A stretch of DNA of 64,000 nucleotides from an uncultured Erysipelotrichaceae bacterium (lineage in GTDB: Bacteria; Bacillota_I; Bacilli_A; RF39; UBA660). The notes under the pieces are model-generated. The model saw only the letters and a program-made list of their open reading frames with translations, was not told where the DNA came from and ran no database searches. Of the stretch, positions 24,638-33,183 are shown piece after piece. Every line of letters begins with the position of its first letter. The first letter of the stretch is position 1. A program made the position numbers and the translations under genes. The stretch is from contig CACWLI010000007.1 in NCBI GenBank assembly GCA_902761685.1, positions 1-64,000 on the forward strand, given 5' to 3'.

Positions 24638-25732
24638 ATGAAAGTTGTAGTTGGTATGAGTGGTGGAGTAGATTCAGCAGTTGCAGCATATTTACTTAAA
24701 AAACAAGGATATGATGTTGTTGGTCTATTTATGAAAAATTGGGACTCTAACATTAATAATGATAAAGAAGGTATAACAGAAGATGTTTGTCCTCAAGAAT
24801 TAGATTATAGAGATGCTAAGAGTGTATGTGATGAGTTATGCATTCCTTTATATAGAGTTGATTTTATTAAAGAATATTGGGATGATGTATTTAAATATTT
24901 TTTAGATGAATTACAAAAGGGTAGAACACCTAATCCTGATATTATGTGTAATAAGTATATTAAGTTTGATTTATTTAAAAAAGAAGCTAAAAAACTTGGT
25001 GCTGATAAAATAGCAACAGGTCACTATGCTAGACTTAAAGATGGAAAACTATTAAGAGGAGTTGACTCAAATAAAGATCAAACATATTTCTTATCACAAG
25101 TATCAACTGAACAATTAAAAGATGTTTTATTTCCAATAGGAGATTTAACTAAACCAGAGGTAAGAAAAATAGCAGAAGAAAATCATATTCCTGTATATAA
25201 TAAAAAAGATTCAACTGGTATATGTTTTATAGGAGAAAGACACTATCAACAATTTGTATCTAATTATTTAAAAGGCAAGAGTGGGGATATTATTGATGTT
25301 GAAACTCATAATGTAGTAGGAACTCATAAAGGACTAATGAATTATACAATTGGTCAAAGAAGAAATGTTGGTTTATCAGGAGACTTAAAAAGACATTATG
25401 TATGTGGAAAGGATTCTAAATTAAATACTTTATATGTTGCATACGGAGATGATTCAAAATATCTATTATCTGATGAAGCAATAATAGAAGATATGAATTA
25501 TATTTCTGAAAAAAGACCAACAGAAGCTACTGCTAAATTTAGATATAGAAGTGAAGATATTCCTGTTAGCATTGAGTATTTAGATGATAACAATATAAAG
25601 GTTAAATATACTAATGGTAAAGCAGTTACTCCAGGACAAGCTTGTGTTATATACTTAGGGGAAGAATGCTTGATGGGTGGAATAATTAAACAAGTATTTA
25701 AAGATAATAAAGAAATTTGGTATTTAAAATAA
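24638..25732 (+). CDS. mnmA: tRNA-specific 2-thiouridylase MnmA
   Basis: 364 residues, usual length. The ATP-pyrophosphatase P-loop SGGVDSAVAA is at the start; catalytic cysteines are in DIMCNKYIKF (near residue 107) and DSTGICFIGER (near residue 195). Other family blocks are ATGHYARL, DQTYFLSQV, NYTIGQRRNVGL and TPGQACVIY. MnmA makes 2-thiouridine at position 34 of Lys, Glu and Gln tRNAs. The ribosome site is AAAGGAAAG. A shared terminator separates it from the convergent methyltransferase. Confidence 0.97.
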   Translation: MKVVVGMSGGVDSAVAAYLLKKQGYDVVGLFMKNWDSNINNDKEGITEDVCPQELDYRDAKSVCDELCIPLYRVDFIKEYWDDVFKYFLDELQKGRTPNPDIMCNKYIKFDLFKKEAKKLGADKIATGHYARLKDGKLLRGVDSNKDQTYFLSQVSTEQLKDVLFPIGDLTKPEVRKIAEENHIPVYNKKDSTGICFIGERHYQQFVSNYLKGKSGDIIDVETHNVVGTHKGLMNYTIGQRRNVGLSGDLKRHYVCGKDSKLNTLYVAYGDDSKYLLSDEAIIEDMNYISEKRPTEATAKFRYRSEDIPVSIEYLDDNNIKVKYTNGKAVTPGQACVIYLGEECLMGGIIKQVFKDNKEIWYLK

Positions 25733-25766
25733 AAAAGAGATTTTAATAAATCTCTTTTAATTTTTT
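25732..25766. terminator. bidirectional terminator
   Basis: AAAAGAGATTT / AAATCTCTTTT stem with a 5-nt loop between mnmA and the convergent methyltransferase; covers the methyltransferase stop. Confidence 0.85.
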
Positions 25767-26648
25767 AATAGTGACATCACATGCTTTTTTATTTATATCA
25801 CAATAAATTCCTTTTCTATTAAGTTTTTTTGCTACTACAGCAGTAGTTCCACCACCCATAAAGAAGTCAGCAATTGTATCATTTTCATTAGAACATACTT
25901 TTATTATTCTTTCTACAACTGCTTCTGGTTTTGGAGTGTCATATGTATCAGCTACTTTATTTCTATTATATTCATCTAGCATAGCATCATCGTCCCACAA
26001 GTTACCCATTGCATTATTTTTAGTTTTTCTATATGGAAGATTATCTATTAAAACTATTTTACCTTGACTATATAAGTCATGTAATTTATCTTCACTTACT
26101 AAGTAATGTTTATTTCTAGCTTTAAAGTCTATTATATTTTCACCTAACTTAATAGTATTACTTCTTCCTTCAATATACCCATTTTCATATAATGGTAAAA
26201 CTTTTTCATTTTCTCCTTCAATTTCATTAAAAGTGAAATTATGACTATCTTTAACATAATATAAGATTATATCTACTTGAGAATCAAAGTTTAAATAAAA
26301 ACCTCTTTCTTTACTATGACGTCTATAAATTCTATTTCTAAAACAAGCTTCTCCAAATATCTCATCCATAAGTATTCTCATGTATGAATCAAGTCTCCAA
26401 TTACAGTGTAAGAAAATAGATCCATTTTTCTTTAATACTCTTTTCATTTCGAGTATTCTTGGTTTATACCATTCAATTGCTTCACCTGGTTTTCCTAAGT
26501 TATCATTATAGTCATCAAAAACTTTTCCTGTATTATATAAAATATCACAATAGATTAAATCTATACTTTCACTTTCTAATTCTTTTAATAATTCTAAATT
26601 ATCACAATTATAAATTGTTTGATTATCTTTTTCATAATATTTTTTCAT
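25743..26648 (-). CDS. orphan DNA methyltransferase (N4/N6-type) with a DILY catalytic motif
   Basis: 301 residues of the N4-cytosine/N6-adenine methylase family (PF01555). The catalytic motif IV reads CDILYNTG instead of the usual DPPYNTG/DPPFNTG (near residue 35), while the SAM-binding motif DFFMGGGTT is intact near the C-terminus, giving the beta order (IV before I). TPKPEAVVERII is the usual motif X region. No restriction endonuclease gene lies next to it, so it may be an orphan or phage-derived modification enzyme. The ribosome site AGAGGTAAT is good. Confidence 0.85.
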   Translation of the reverse strand: MKKYYEKDNQTIYNCDNLELLKELESESIDLIYCDILYNTGKVFDDYNDNLGKPGEAIEWYKPRILEMKRVLKKNGSIFLHCNWRLDSYMRILMDEIFGEACFRNRIYRRHSKERGFYLNFDSQVDIILYYVKDSHNFTFNEIEGENEKVLPLYENGYIEGRSNTIKLGENIIDFKARNKHYLVSEDKLHDLYSQGKIVLIDNLPYRKTKNNAMGNLWDDDAMLDEYNRNKVADTYDTPKPEAVVERIIKVCSNENDTIADFFMGGGTTAVVAKKLNRKGIYCDINKKACDVTIKKLKEIY

Positions 26649-26731
26649 AGAATTACCTCTAGTAATATTTTATATTATTTTTAACTTGTAGTAAAGTAAT
26701 AATAATGCTTTAAAAGACATATAAAATATGG

Positions 26732-26737
26732 TATAAT
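26732..26737 (+). promoter_or_regulatory. extended -10 box of the SPFH gene
   Basis: TGGTATAAT; transcription would start near 26744, so the in-frame ATG at 26749 lies at the transcript start without a ribosome site. Confidence 0.6.
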
Positions 26738-26784
26738 ATGCGTTAGAAATGGCAAGAGTGTCATTAATAAAGAAAGGGTTATTT

Positions 26785-27567
26785 ATGAAAAAAGTTATTG
26801 ATGTATATGGAGTAAGTAAAAAAAAGATGATTGTTTATGGACTAATTGCTTTATTTTTACTAGTAACAATATTAAGTAGTTTTCAAACAATTAAATCAGG
26901 AGAAGTTGGTTTAAAAGTAAGATTTGGTAAAATAGTTGATTCAAGTCTAAATGAAGGATTAAATCTAAAAATACCATATATTGAACAAATTCAAAAAGTT
27001 AATATAAAAGTTCAAAAGTCAGAAATATCAGTAGAAAGTTCTACAAAAGATATGCAAACTATTGATACAACAATCGCAGTAAACTATAGAGTTGATGCTA
27101 AAAAAGCAAGTAATCTATATAGAACAGTTGGTAATAATTATGAAACTACTGTTTTAATACCTGCAATTAAAGAAAGTATTAAAAGTGCTATAGCTCAATA
27201 TAATGCAGAAGAAATTACTACTAAAAGAAGTGAAGTATCTAAAAATTGTTTAGATGCTCTTCAATCAAAAGTAGAAAAATATGGTATTATTATTGAAGAC
27301 TTTAACTTGACTGATTTTAAATTTAGTGCTGAATATACTAAAGCTATTGAGGAAAAACAAGTAGCAGAACAAAAACTTGAAAAAGCTAAATTAGAAGCTG
27401 AAAGTAAGATTGTTGAAGCTGAAGCAACTAAAAAAGCAAATGATTTATTAAAGCAATCTTTAACAGATGAATTAATAGCAAAACAATTCATTGAAAAATG
27501 GGATGGAAAACTACCAACTACATATGCAGGAGACGATGTACTTGGAATATTTAATATAAAAGAATAA
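26785..27567 (+). CDS. SPFH/prohibitin-like membrane protein
   Basis: 260 residues. One N-terminal membrane segment (about 15-33) is followed by an SPFH/band-7 domain (IKSGEVGLKVRFGKI, EGLNLKIPYIEQ, TIDTTIAVNYRV, about 35-190) and an Ala/Glu-rich coiled coil (EKQVAEQKLEKAKLEAESK). Such proteins oligomerise on the membrane and organise lipid or protease microdomains. I place the start at the ATG after AAAGGG, 12 codons inside the longest frame. A terminator follows at once. Confidence 0.88.
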   Translation: MKKVIDVYGVSKKKMIVYGLIALFLLVTILSSFQTIKSGEVGLKVRFGKIVDSSLNEGLNLKIPYIEQIQKVNIKVQKSEISVESSTKDMQTIDTTIAVNYRVDAKKASNLYRTVGNNYETTVLIPAIKESIKSAIAQYNAEEITTKRSEVSKNCLDALQSKVEKYGIIIEDFNLTDFKFSAEYTKAIEEKQVAEQKLEKAKLEAESKIVEAEATKKANDLLKQSLTDELIAKQFIEKWDGKLPTTYAGDDVLGIFNIKE

Positions 27568-27592
27568 AGAAATCTTAAATAGATTTCTTTTT
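27565..27592 (+). terminator. terminator of the SPFH gene
   Basis: AAAGAAATCT / AGATTTCTTT stem with a 5-nt loop and T run. Confidence 0.88.
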
Positions 27593-27610
27593 ATTTTCTC
27601 TTAAAAAATA

Positions 27611-27650
27611 TTGACAATTAAATGTAAAGTATTATACAATTGTATTGTAC
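27611..27650 (+). promoter_or_regulatory. promoter and palindromic operator of the HTH gene
   Basis: TTGACA (27611-27616), 16-bp spacer, TATACA (27633-27638). A perfect 12-bp palindrome ATACAATTGTAT (27634-27645) lies on the -10 box, inside an imperfect 22-bp palindrome (27629-27650). This is a good candidate site for autoregulation by the encoded HTH protein. Confidence 0.6.
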
Positions 27651-27671
27651 AGAATAGAGGAGAGAGATTAG

Positions 27672-28439
27672 ATGAAAGAATTAAACGATTTATTAAGTGA
27701 AATAGGTATATCAAAAGTAAAATTAGCTAAATATTTAGGAGTATCAAGACAAATGATTTATAATTATTTAGAACTTGATTCACTAAGTAAATGGCCTCAA
27801 GAAAAAAGATTATTACTACTTAAATTATTAGACATAGAGGAGGGTAGTGATAAAGCAATTAAGAATATAAAAGTAACTAGTGAATATTTAGAAAATGTTG
27901 AAGCTAGATTAAATCAAAATGTTAGAGATATGAATAGTCAAGCATTTAATTATAAAAATTTAACTAGGGAAGAACAAGATTTGTTGAATGATTTAGTATT
28001 CTTAATTAAAGAAAAATTTACAGAAGAAAAAACTAAAGAAACATATTGGATTTTCTTATATTTATATCATGTACTTCAATCATTAGATAATGTTCAAGAG
28101 ATTAAATATATATTTGCATATTTATCTAAGAAATGTGGTTTTACTAATGCTAAAGAATTTAAATTTAATGAAACTAAACAATTTATATTAGAAAGTATAA
28201 TATTCACAGCATTTAATTTATATAATAATGGAGGAGCATCTAAATCTAAATTAGTTGAATCTCATAATAGATTTGAACAAGAAATTGAAGCTGATAAAGA
28301 AGAAAAATTAAGTCGTACACAACAATTAAATACTTTTAAAGTACAAGCATTAAGAGAACTTGGTTATACTGAAATAACTAAAGAAAATGCATCAGAAGTT
28401 CTAAATAGAATGGCTGAAATACAATCAAGAAAAGTATAA
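27672..28439 (+). CDS. XRE-like helix-turn-helix regulator
   Basis: 255 residues. The first 55 form a helix-turn-helix: ISKVKLAKYLGVSRQMIYNY with a recognition helix starting SRQM. The remaining 200 residues are helical with no domain I recognise (EEQDLLNDLVFLIKEKF, KYIFAYLSKKCGFTNAKEF) and a final acidic/basic tail. It probably represses or activates a small regulon, including itself through the palindrome on its -10 box. The ribosome site is AGAGGAGAG. Confidence 0.75.
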   Translation: MKELNDLLSEIGISKVKLAKYLGVSRQMIYNYLELDSLSKWPQEKRLLLLKLLDIEEGSDKAIKNIKVTSEYLENVEARLNQNVRDMNSQAFNYKNLTREEQDLLNDLVFLIKEKFTEEKTKETYWIFLYLYHVLQSLDNVQEIKYIFAYLSKKCGFTNAKEFKFNETKQFILESIIFTAFNLYNNGGASKSKLVESHNRFEQEIEADKEEKLSRTQQLNTFKVQALRELGYTEITKENASEVLNRMAEIQSRKV

Positions 28440-28511
28440 TTTTTAAGGAAAAGAAGTACTTCCAATAATATATGTTATGTTAACTTCTATATAAAAATTA
28501 TTTAAATTAAT

Positions 28512-28546
28512 AAGATTATTACTAAAAAATAATAATCTTTTTTATT
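28512..28546 (+). terminator. terminator of the HTH gene
   Basis: AAGATTATTA / TAATAATCTT stem with an 8-nt loop and T run, 73 nt after the stop codon. The 3' leader of the hairpin also contains GAAGTACTTC, a 10-bp palindrome near 28450. Confidence 0.85.
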
Positions 28547-28690
28547 TATTCTGTTATTTGGTTAAACATTATTATTAATATATATAATATATAAATTTTA
28601 ATATTTTAAATTTAATTTTTTATTTAAGAATTATAATTATATTACATATTTATATATATAGTATAGATAAGGATATATATTATTAGCACT
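28547..28690. other. extremely AT-rich spacer
   Basis: About 145 bp of almost pure A and T with alternating TA runs (ATATATATA) and no gene. It may be a bent or easily melted region ahead of the hairpin repeats. Confidence 0.5.
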
Positions 28691-28937
28691 ACTCCTCTAT
28701 TTGGAATCGAGAAATGAAAAAGTGAGTAATTATCCACCTCAAAGAAAAAACTAATGTTTTCTAATTGGAATCGAGAATTAAAAAGATGAGTAATTATTCA
28801 TCTCAAAGAAAAAACTGAATTTCTAATTGGAATCGAGAAATGAAAAAATGAATAGTTATTCGTCTTAATTCCAATTTTAATTTTTTAAAATTTTAAATAG
28901 GGGTCCCCTCTCCTATTAATTTATATAATAGAGGAGT
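28691..28937. repeat. three tandem 62-64-bp hairpin repeats inside an 11-bp inverted repeat
   Basis: Units start at 28701, 28765 and 28827, each beginning TTGGAATCGAGAA and continuing through a palindromic core (GATGAGTAATTATTCATC in unit 2) and CTCAAAGAAAAAACT. The cores differ but keep pairing (GTGAGTAATTATCCAC in unit 1). Read on the minus strand each hairpin is followed by TTTTT, like three terminators in a row after the ZIP gene. The set is bracketed by ACTCCTCTATT (28691-28701) and AATAGAGGAGT (28927-28937); the right arm lies within the ZIP gene end. Spacers are alike, so it is not CRISPR. Confidence 0.75.
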
Positions 28938-29716
28938 ATATATATTATAATTGAAGATATTATTCCATAAATTATATATTTATTTTTATTGTATTTTTTT
29001 ATTTCTTTATATATGTCATTATAAGATAAACTTATCATTAATCCAGATACAAATATTAGTATAAATGAGATCAATATATCATTAATATATCTTTTTAAAA
29101 ATATAAATGAAAGTAGGGCACCTATTGGTTCAGATAATGATGATATTAATGTATAAAAAAATGCTCTTCCCCTACTTTCTTTACTATAGTATATTGGAAC
29201 TGCTATTGCCATACCTTCTGGTATATTATGAAGCATCATAGCAATACATAGTTTAATTCCAACTTTAATATCATCATAAGCACTCATAAAAACAGCAATT
29301 CCTTCAGGAAAATTATGTAACATTAATGAAATCATACTAAGTACTCCTACTCTATATAAAGAATTAGTGTCATTTATTTTATTACTAATTATAAATATTG
29401 TTAGATATCCAAGTAAAAAAGTTAATATAATGAATAATAATCCATAAACTATTTTATAATTATTTATTAATATAATTGTAGATTTTGGAATCAAATCAAA
29501 TAAAGAAATTATAGTCATTATACTCATTGATAATGATAGTATATAAGTAGTAAACTCCTCTACTCTTTTAATTTTGAAAAATGTAATTAAACTACCTAAA
29601 ATAGTGGATAATCCAGATATAAATGATAATAATAATGGTTTCATAATATAAAATATTATTCTTTTAAGCCAAATATTACCATAAATAAAATACATTATAA
29701 TTTTAATTAAATACAT
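28916..29716 (-). CDS. ZIP family metal transporter
   Basis: 266 residues with eight predicted hydrophobic segments and two paired metal-binding motifs, HNFPEGIAVF and HNIPEGMAIA, typical of ZIP (ZupT-like) zinc/iron/manganese importers. The start is uncertain: the longest frame has about 25 extra residues ahead of MKPLLLSFISGLS, which is where most family members begin, and no ribosome site stands out. The gene end runs into the 11-bp inverted repeat bracketing the hairpin array. Confidence 0.87.
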   Translation of the reverse strand: MYLIKIIMYFIYGNIWLKRIIFYIMKPLLLSFISGLSTILGSLITFFKIKRVEEFTTYILSLSMSIMTIISLFDLIPKSTIILINNYKIVYGLLFIILTFLLGYLTIFIISNKINDTNSLYRVGVLSMISLMLHNFPEGIAVFMSAYDDIKVGIKLCIAMMLHNIPEGMAIAVPIYYSKESRGRAFFYTLISSLSEPIGALLSFIFLKRYINDILISFILIFVSGLMISLSYNDIYKEIKKYNKNKYIIYGIISSIIIYILLYYIN

Positions 29717-29740
29717 AATAATATTGGGTGGTGATTAAAG

Positions 29741-29848
29741 ATGGCACAAGCTAGAAATAATGCTAGAAGCAATGCAAGAAGCAATGCTAAAGCAAGATCT
29801 AATTCTAGAGCAAAATCAAACTCTAGAAGTAATTCTAGATGTCGTTAG
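29741..29848 (+). CDS. 35-residue Arg/Asn/Ser/Ala repeat peptide
   Basis: A tiny gene with a good ribosome site (GGTGGTGAT) and its own perfect terminator. The product starts MAQARNNARSNARSNAKARS and is made of repeated RSNA/RSNS units, ending RCR. It is very basic and has no acidic residues. Such composition suggests nucleic-acid or polyanion binding; a spore-core or coat peptide is one option since sporulation genes occur nearby. A CATAATA word at 29714-29720 resembles the -10 of forespore sigma F/G promoters, but no clear -35 is seen. I do not recognise the family. Confidence 0.7.
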   Translation: MAQARNNARSNARSNAKARSNSRAKSNSRSNSRCR

Positions 29849-29852
29849 TAAG

Positions 29853-29886
29853 AAAGGTATTCAATATTTGAATGAATACCTTTTTT
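29853..29886 (+). terminator. terminator of the basic peptide gene
   Basis: AAAGGTATTCA / TGAATACCTTT perfect 11-bp stem followed by T residues. Confidence 0.92.
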
Positions 29887-29924
29887 CTTGTATATAATTT
29901 TAATAAATGATAAAATGTTATTAT

Positions 29925-31295
29925 ATGAAGAAAATAGGAGTTATGGCATTAGTGTTACTAAATTTAGCTGTTATTTTATTAACAGTTTATTTTATTTGGT
30001 ATTTTTATAATGTAATTAATTATATTTACTATAAAGCACCTACTCCTGTTATAAATTATGTCTTTTTAGATAATTTTAATAATATAAATATTAGTTATAA
30101 AGTTGATGAAAGAAATCTTCGTAGTAAGATGTATTTTTTATATAAAACTGATTCTACCATTCCTAGTATAAGTGATGAGAGATGGCAAGAAGTATCAGAT
30201 AATAAGGTATCTTTTAAATTAGATAAAAATATTTATTATGCATTTTTTAAAAATGAAGATAATGAAATATTTAAAATAAATAATGTTGATACTATTGGTA
30301 AAGTTACTGAATTAAAAGTTAATAAAGATAAAGTATATTTAGCCATTTATGGTGAATATGATTTAAAAGCAGTATGGGATAGTATTGGAAATGTTCAAGA
30401 TAATTTGACTTGGACTAGTGAAGATGGTAATATAGCATCAATTGATCAAAATGGTCATATAAAAGGTCTTAAATCTGGTAAAACTAAGATTACTGCTAAA
30501 ATTATGGATGAAAGTGTTGATACTGAAGTTATTGTAACTGATTTGATTACTTTAAGACCAAATAGTTATAATTCTAAAAAACCTTATTTATCATGTGGAA
30601 GATATAATAAAGAAGAAAATGATTTACTTGATGAAATATTAAAAGCTAGAATTGATGATGTTGGATATAAAACAAGAGCTGGTGCTGTTGAAGCTGCTAG
30701 ATTCCTTGCATTAGAGTTTCCATATAAAATAAGATACTTTAGTGAAAATGGTCGTGGTAGTACAAACGGTGTTGATGGTGAAGGAAGATATTACCATGTT
30801 GGACTATATTTAGATGAAAGTAGATTTAGTGGTATTGGTAAAAAATCTAATGGACCTAAGACATGGGGATGCAGTTTATATAGTAGACCATCACATGGTT
30901 ATAGAAGTAATGGACTTGACTGTAGTGGATTTGTATCATGGGTACTTTTAAATGGCGGTTTTGATGTTGGAGATATTGGAGCAGGACTTGCCCCTCACCT
31001 TGATTTAACAGATTATGGTAAAAGAACTAACTTTAATGCAAGTGTTGTTTCTTCTGGAAAGGTAAAAGTTGGAGATTTACTTAGTTCTGGAGGAGTTAAT
31101 GGCGGTCATATTGCTATTATAGTTGGTGAAGATAATAATTATTATTATGTTGCAGAGAGTTTATGGACTCCACCAAATGTAGCAGTAGTTATTATTCCCT
31201 ACTCTAAAAAGACAATATTTAATAGATACTATTATGTTATGTTAATGGATAGTTATTATCAGGAGGATGGCAATTTAACAAAACTATGGTACTAA
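29925..31295 (+). CDS. membrane-anchored Ig-like and NlpC/P60 hydrolase, copy 1
   Basis: About 456 residues. N-terminal anchor (MALVLLNLAVILLTVYF), a beta-rich region, a BIG2-type Ig-like domain (TELKVNKDKVYLAIYGEYDL to GLKSGKTKITAKI, about 130-195), and a C-terminal NlpC/P60-like domain with catalytic Cys in GLDCSGFVSW (near residue 331) and His in GGHIAIIVG. It probably cleaves peptidoglycan stem peptides. The start is uncertain: ATGs at 29907, 29925 and 29943 are all possible; only the last has an AGGAG nearby, but too close. The next gene is a tandem duplicate. Confidence 0.82.
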   Translation: MKKIGVMALVLLNLAVILLTVYFIWYFYNVINYIYYKAPTPVINYVFLDNFNNINISYKVDERNLRSKMYFLYKTDSTIPSISDERWQEVSDNKVSFKLDKNIYYAFFKNEDNEIFKINNVDTIGKVTELKVNKDKVYLAIYGEYDLKAVWDSIGNVQDNLTWTSEDGNIASIDQNGHIKGLKSGKTKITAKIMDESVDTEVIVTDLITLRPNSYNSKKPYLSCGRYNKEENDLLDEILKARIDDVGYKTRAGAVEAARFLALEFPYKIRYFSENGRGSTNGVDGEGRYYHVGLYLDESRFSGIGKKSNGPKTWGCSLYSRPSHGYRSNGLDCSGFVSWVLLNGGFDVGDIGAGLAPHLDLTDYGKRTNFNASVVSSGKVKVGDLLSSGGVNGGHIAIIVGEDNNYYYVAESLWTPPNVAVVIIPYSKKTIFNRYYYVMLMDSYYQEDGNLTKLWY

Positions 31296-31308
31296 TGGAA
31301 GTGATTAG

Positions 31309-32700
31309 ATGGCTAAAAAGAAAAAAAATAAAAAGAAAAAACATATTAAAAAAGAATATGATAAATCAAAAAGAATAGTTAATATTAGTGTATTAATAAT
31401 AATTTTAATTACTATAATAGTTTTATTGTATTTTAGAGTATATGTTGCCCCTATTCCATCTAATTACAAATACTATATAGATGATCATAATTATTTTAAT
31501 GTAGATTATGAATTAGAAAATTATAGAATTAGAAATAAAATATATTGTTTATTTAAATATGATGAAGAAAAACCAAAAGTAGATGATGAGAGTTGGACTT
31601 TATCACTAAATAATAATTGTATTAAAAAAATAGAAGAAGATAATAGATATTATGTATTTTTAAAGAATGAAGATAATAAAATTTATAGAGTTTATGATAC
31701 AGAATATGTTGGAAAAATATTAAGTATTAAAACAAATAAAGAAAAAGTTTATTTACCTATTAATGGTAGTACTACTATAACTAGTGAATATGAGTCAATT
31801 GGATATATTAAAGAAGAAGTTAGTTATACTAGTGAAAATAGTGATATTGCTTTTTTTGAAGATGGTAAAATAATTGGTAAAAGTAAGGGAAATACTAAAA
31901 TAATAGCATCAATTATGGGTGCTAAAACTGAAGTAGACGTTATAGTAACAGATGTAATAACTAATAGACCTAGCGGTGGATATGACTATAGTAAAGCTTA
32001 CCTACCTTGTGATAGGTTTAGTGAAGATGAAAATAATTTAATTGATGAAATATTAAAAGAAAAAGTTAATGAAGCAGGATACAAAACAAGAGCTGGAGTT
32101 GTAGAAGCAGCTAGATTTCTTACATTAGATTTTCCATATAGAATTAATTATTTTTATGAAAATGGTCGTCAAACTACTAATAATGTTGATGGCGAAGGAA
32201 GATATTATCATACTGGTATGTATTTGCATTCAAGTAGATATAAAAATATTACTGGCTCAAAAAGAGGGCCTAGTATATGGGGTTGTTCACTCTACTCTGT
32301 TTCAGCAAAAAGAAATATTAATAATGGACTTGATTGTAGTGGATTTGTATCATGGGCACTACTTAATGGTGGATTTGATGTAGAAGATGTTGGTGCTGGA
32401 TGGAGTGATAAAAGTGATTTAACTGATTTTGGTACAGTTAAAAGATTAAACACTTCTCTTGCAACATCTAATACAATTAAAGTTGGAGATTTACTTCATA
32501 GTGAAAGAGCTGGAGGACATATTGGTATAATAGTTGGAATGGATAATGATAATTATTATGTAGCTCAAGCTATATGGTATGATACTATTGGAGTAATAAT
32601 TTCTAAAATTAAAAAATCTAAACTACCCTCTTCATTCCCACACGTTGTACTAATGGATAAATACTATAAGGAAGATGGTAATTTAACAAATATGTGGTAA
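31309..32700 (+). CDS. membrane-anchored Ig-like and NlpC/P60 hydrolase, copy 2
   Basis: 463 residues, the same plan as the preceding gene: a Lys-rich start, one membrane span (about 26-44), a BIG2-like domain (SIKTNKEKVYLPINGSTTI to GKSKGNTKIIASI) and an NlpC/P60-like domain with GLDCSGFVSW and GGHIGIIVG. The two proteins share long identical stretches such as GYKTRAG and NVDGEGRYYH/GVDGEGRYYH, so this is a tandem duplication that has diverged. The ribosome site is GGAAGTGATT. Both genes probably form one operon. Confidence 0.85.
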   Translation: MAKKKKNKKKKHIKKEYDKSKRIVNISVLIIILITIIVLLYFRVYVAPIPSNYKYYIDDHNYFNVDYELENYRIRNKIYCLFKYDEEKPKVDDESWTLSLNNNCIKKIEEDNRYYVFLKNEDNKIYRVYDTEYVGKILSIKTNKEKVYLPINGSTTITSEYESIGYIKEEVSYTSENSDIAFFEDGKIIGKSKGNTKIIASIMGAKTEVDVIVTDVITNRPSGGYDYSKAYLPCDRFSEDENNLIDEILKEKVNEAGYKTRAGVVEAARFLTLDFPYRINYFYENGRQTTNNVDGEGRYYHTGMYLHSSRYKNITGSKRGPSIWGCSLYSVSAKRNINNGLDCSGFVSWALLNGGFDVEDVGAGWSDKSDLTDFGTVKRLNTSLATSNTIKVGDLLHSERAGGHIGIIVGMDNDNYYVAQAIWYDTIGVIISKIKKSKLPSSFPHVVLMDKYYKEDGNLTNMW

Positions 32701-32703
32701 ATA

Positions 32704-32736
32704 TAAAAGAGATATTGATTAAATATCTCTTTTAAA
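32704..32736 (+). terminator. terminator of the NlpC/P60 pair
   Basis: AAAAGAGATAT / ATATCTCTTTT stem with a 7-nt loop. Confidence 0.85.
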
Positions 32737-32782
32737 GTGATTTTTAAGCTTATATTTGAATGTTTTATTCAAAATTGATTAG

Positions 32783-33148
32783 TTATTCATTTGTAACTTT
32801 ATTAGTCCATAAACCATGTAAATTACAATATGAATATAATACACTATTATCTTTAAAATTAAATGTAGTAATACACTTTTCACCTGGTTTAAATTCTTTA
32901 TATTGAATCTCATTATCACTTACCATCATAATCCACATAATATAGTGCTCCTCTTCCATTACATGATTAACACTTACTTTAATTTTATCACCAATTATTT
33001 CATAATTAGGAATATGTTTTTCAACTGCAGCATCTACACTATTTGCTTTAATAACACTCATTTCTTCACCACAACAAGTAACACTAGTTTCATTAAAGCT
33101 CCATACTACATTACCACATTTCTTACATTTTCTAAATTTAACTTCCAT
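32783..33148 (-). CDS. dfx: desulfoferrodoxin / superoxide reductase
   Basis: 121 residues. The N-terminal rubredoxin-like centre has Cys in KCKKCGN and VTCCGEEM. The catalytic iron ligands are all visible: His in EKHIP (with the conserved Glu-Lys), His residues in VNHVMEEEHYI, and Cys and His in YSYCNLHGLW. The enzyme reduces superoxide to peroxide without making oxygen, a defence typical of anaerobes. It is a single-gene unit with a GGAAAG ribosome site. Confidence 0.95.
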   Translation of the reverse strand: MEVKFRKCKKCGNVVWSFNETSVTCCGEEMSVIKANSVDAAVEKHIPNYEIIGDKIKVSVNHVMEEEHYIMWIMMVSDNEIQYKEFKPGEKCITTFNFKDNSVLYSYCNLHGLWTNKVTNE

Positions 33149-33183
33149 AACTTTCCTCCATATTTAATAATATTATATCATAT

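Noticed and set aside
28701..28890. CRISPR array
   Set aside because: Only three units, and the spacers between the conserved starts are themselves near-identical. No cas genes are nearby.
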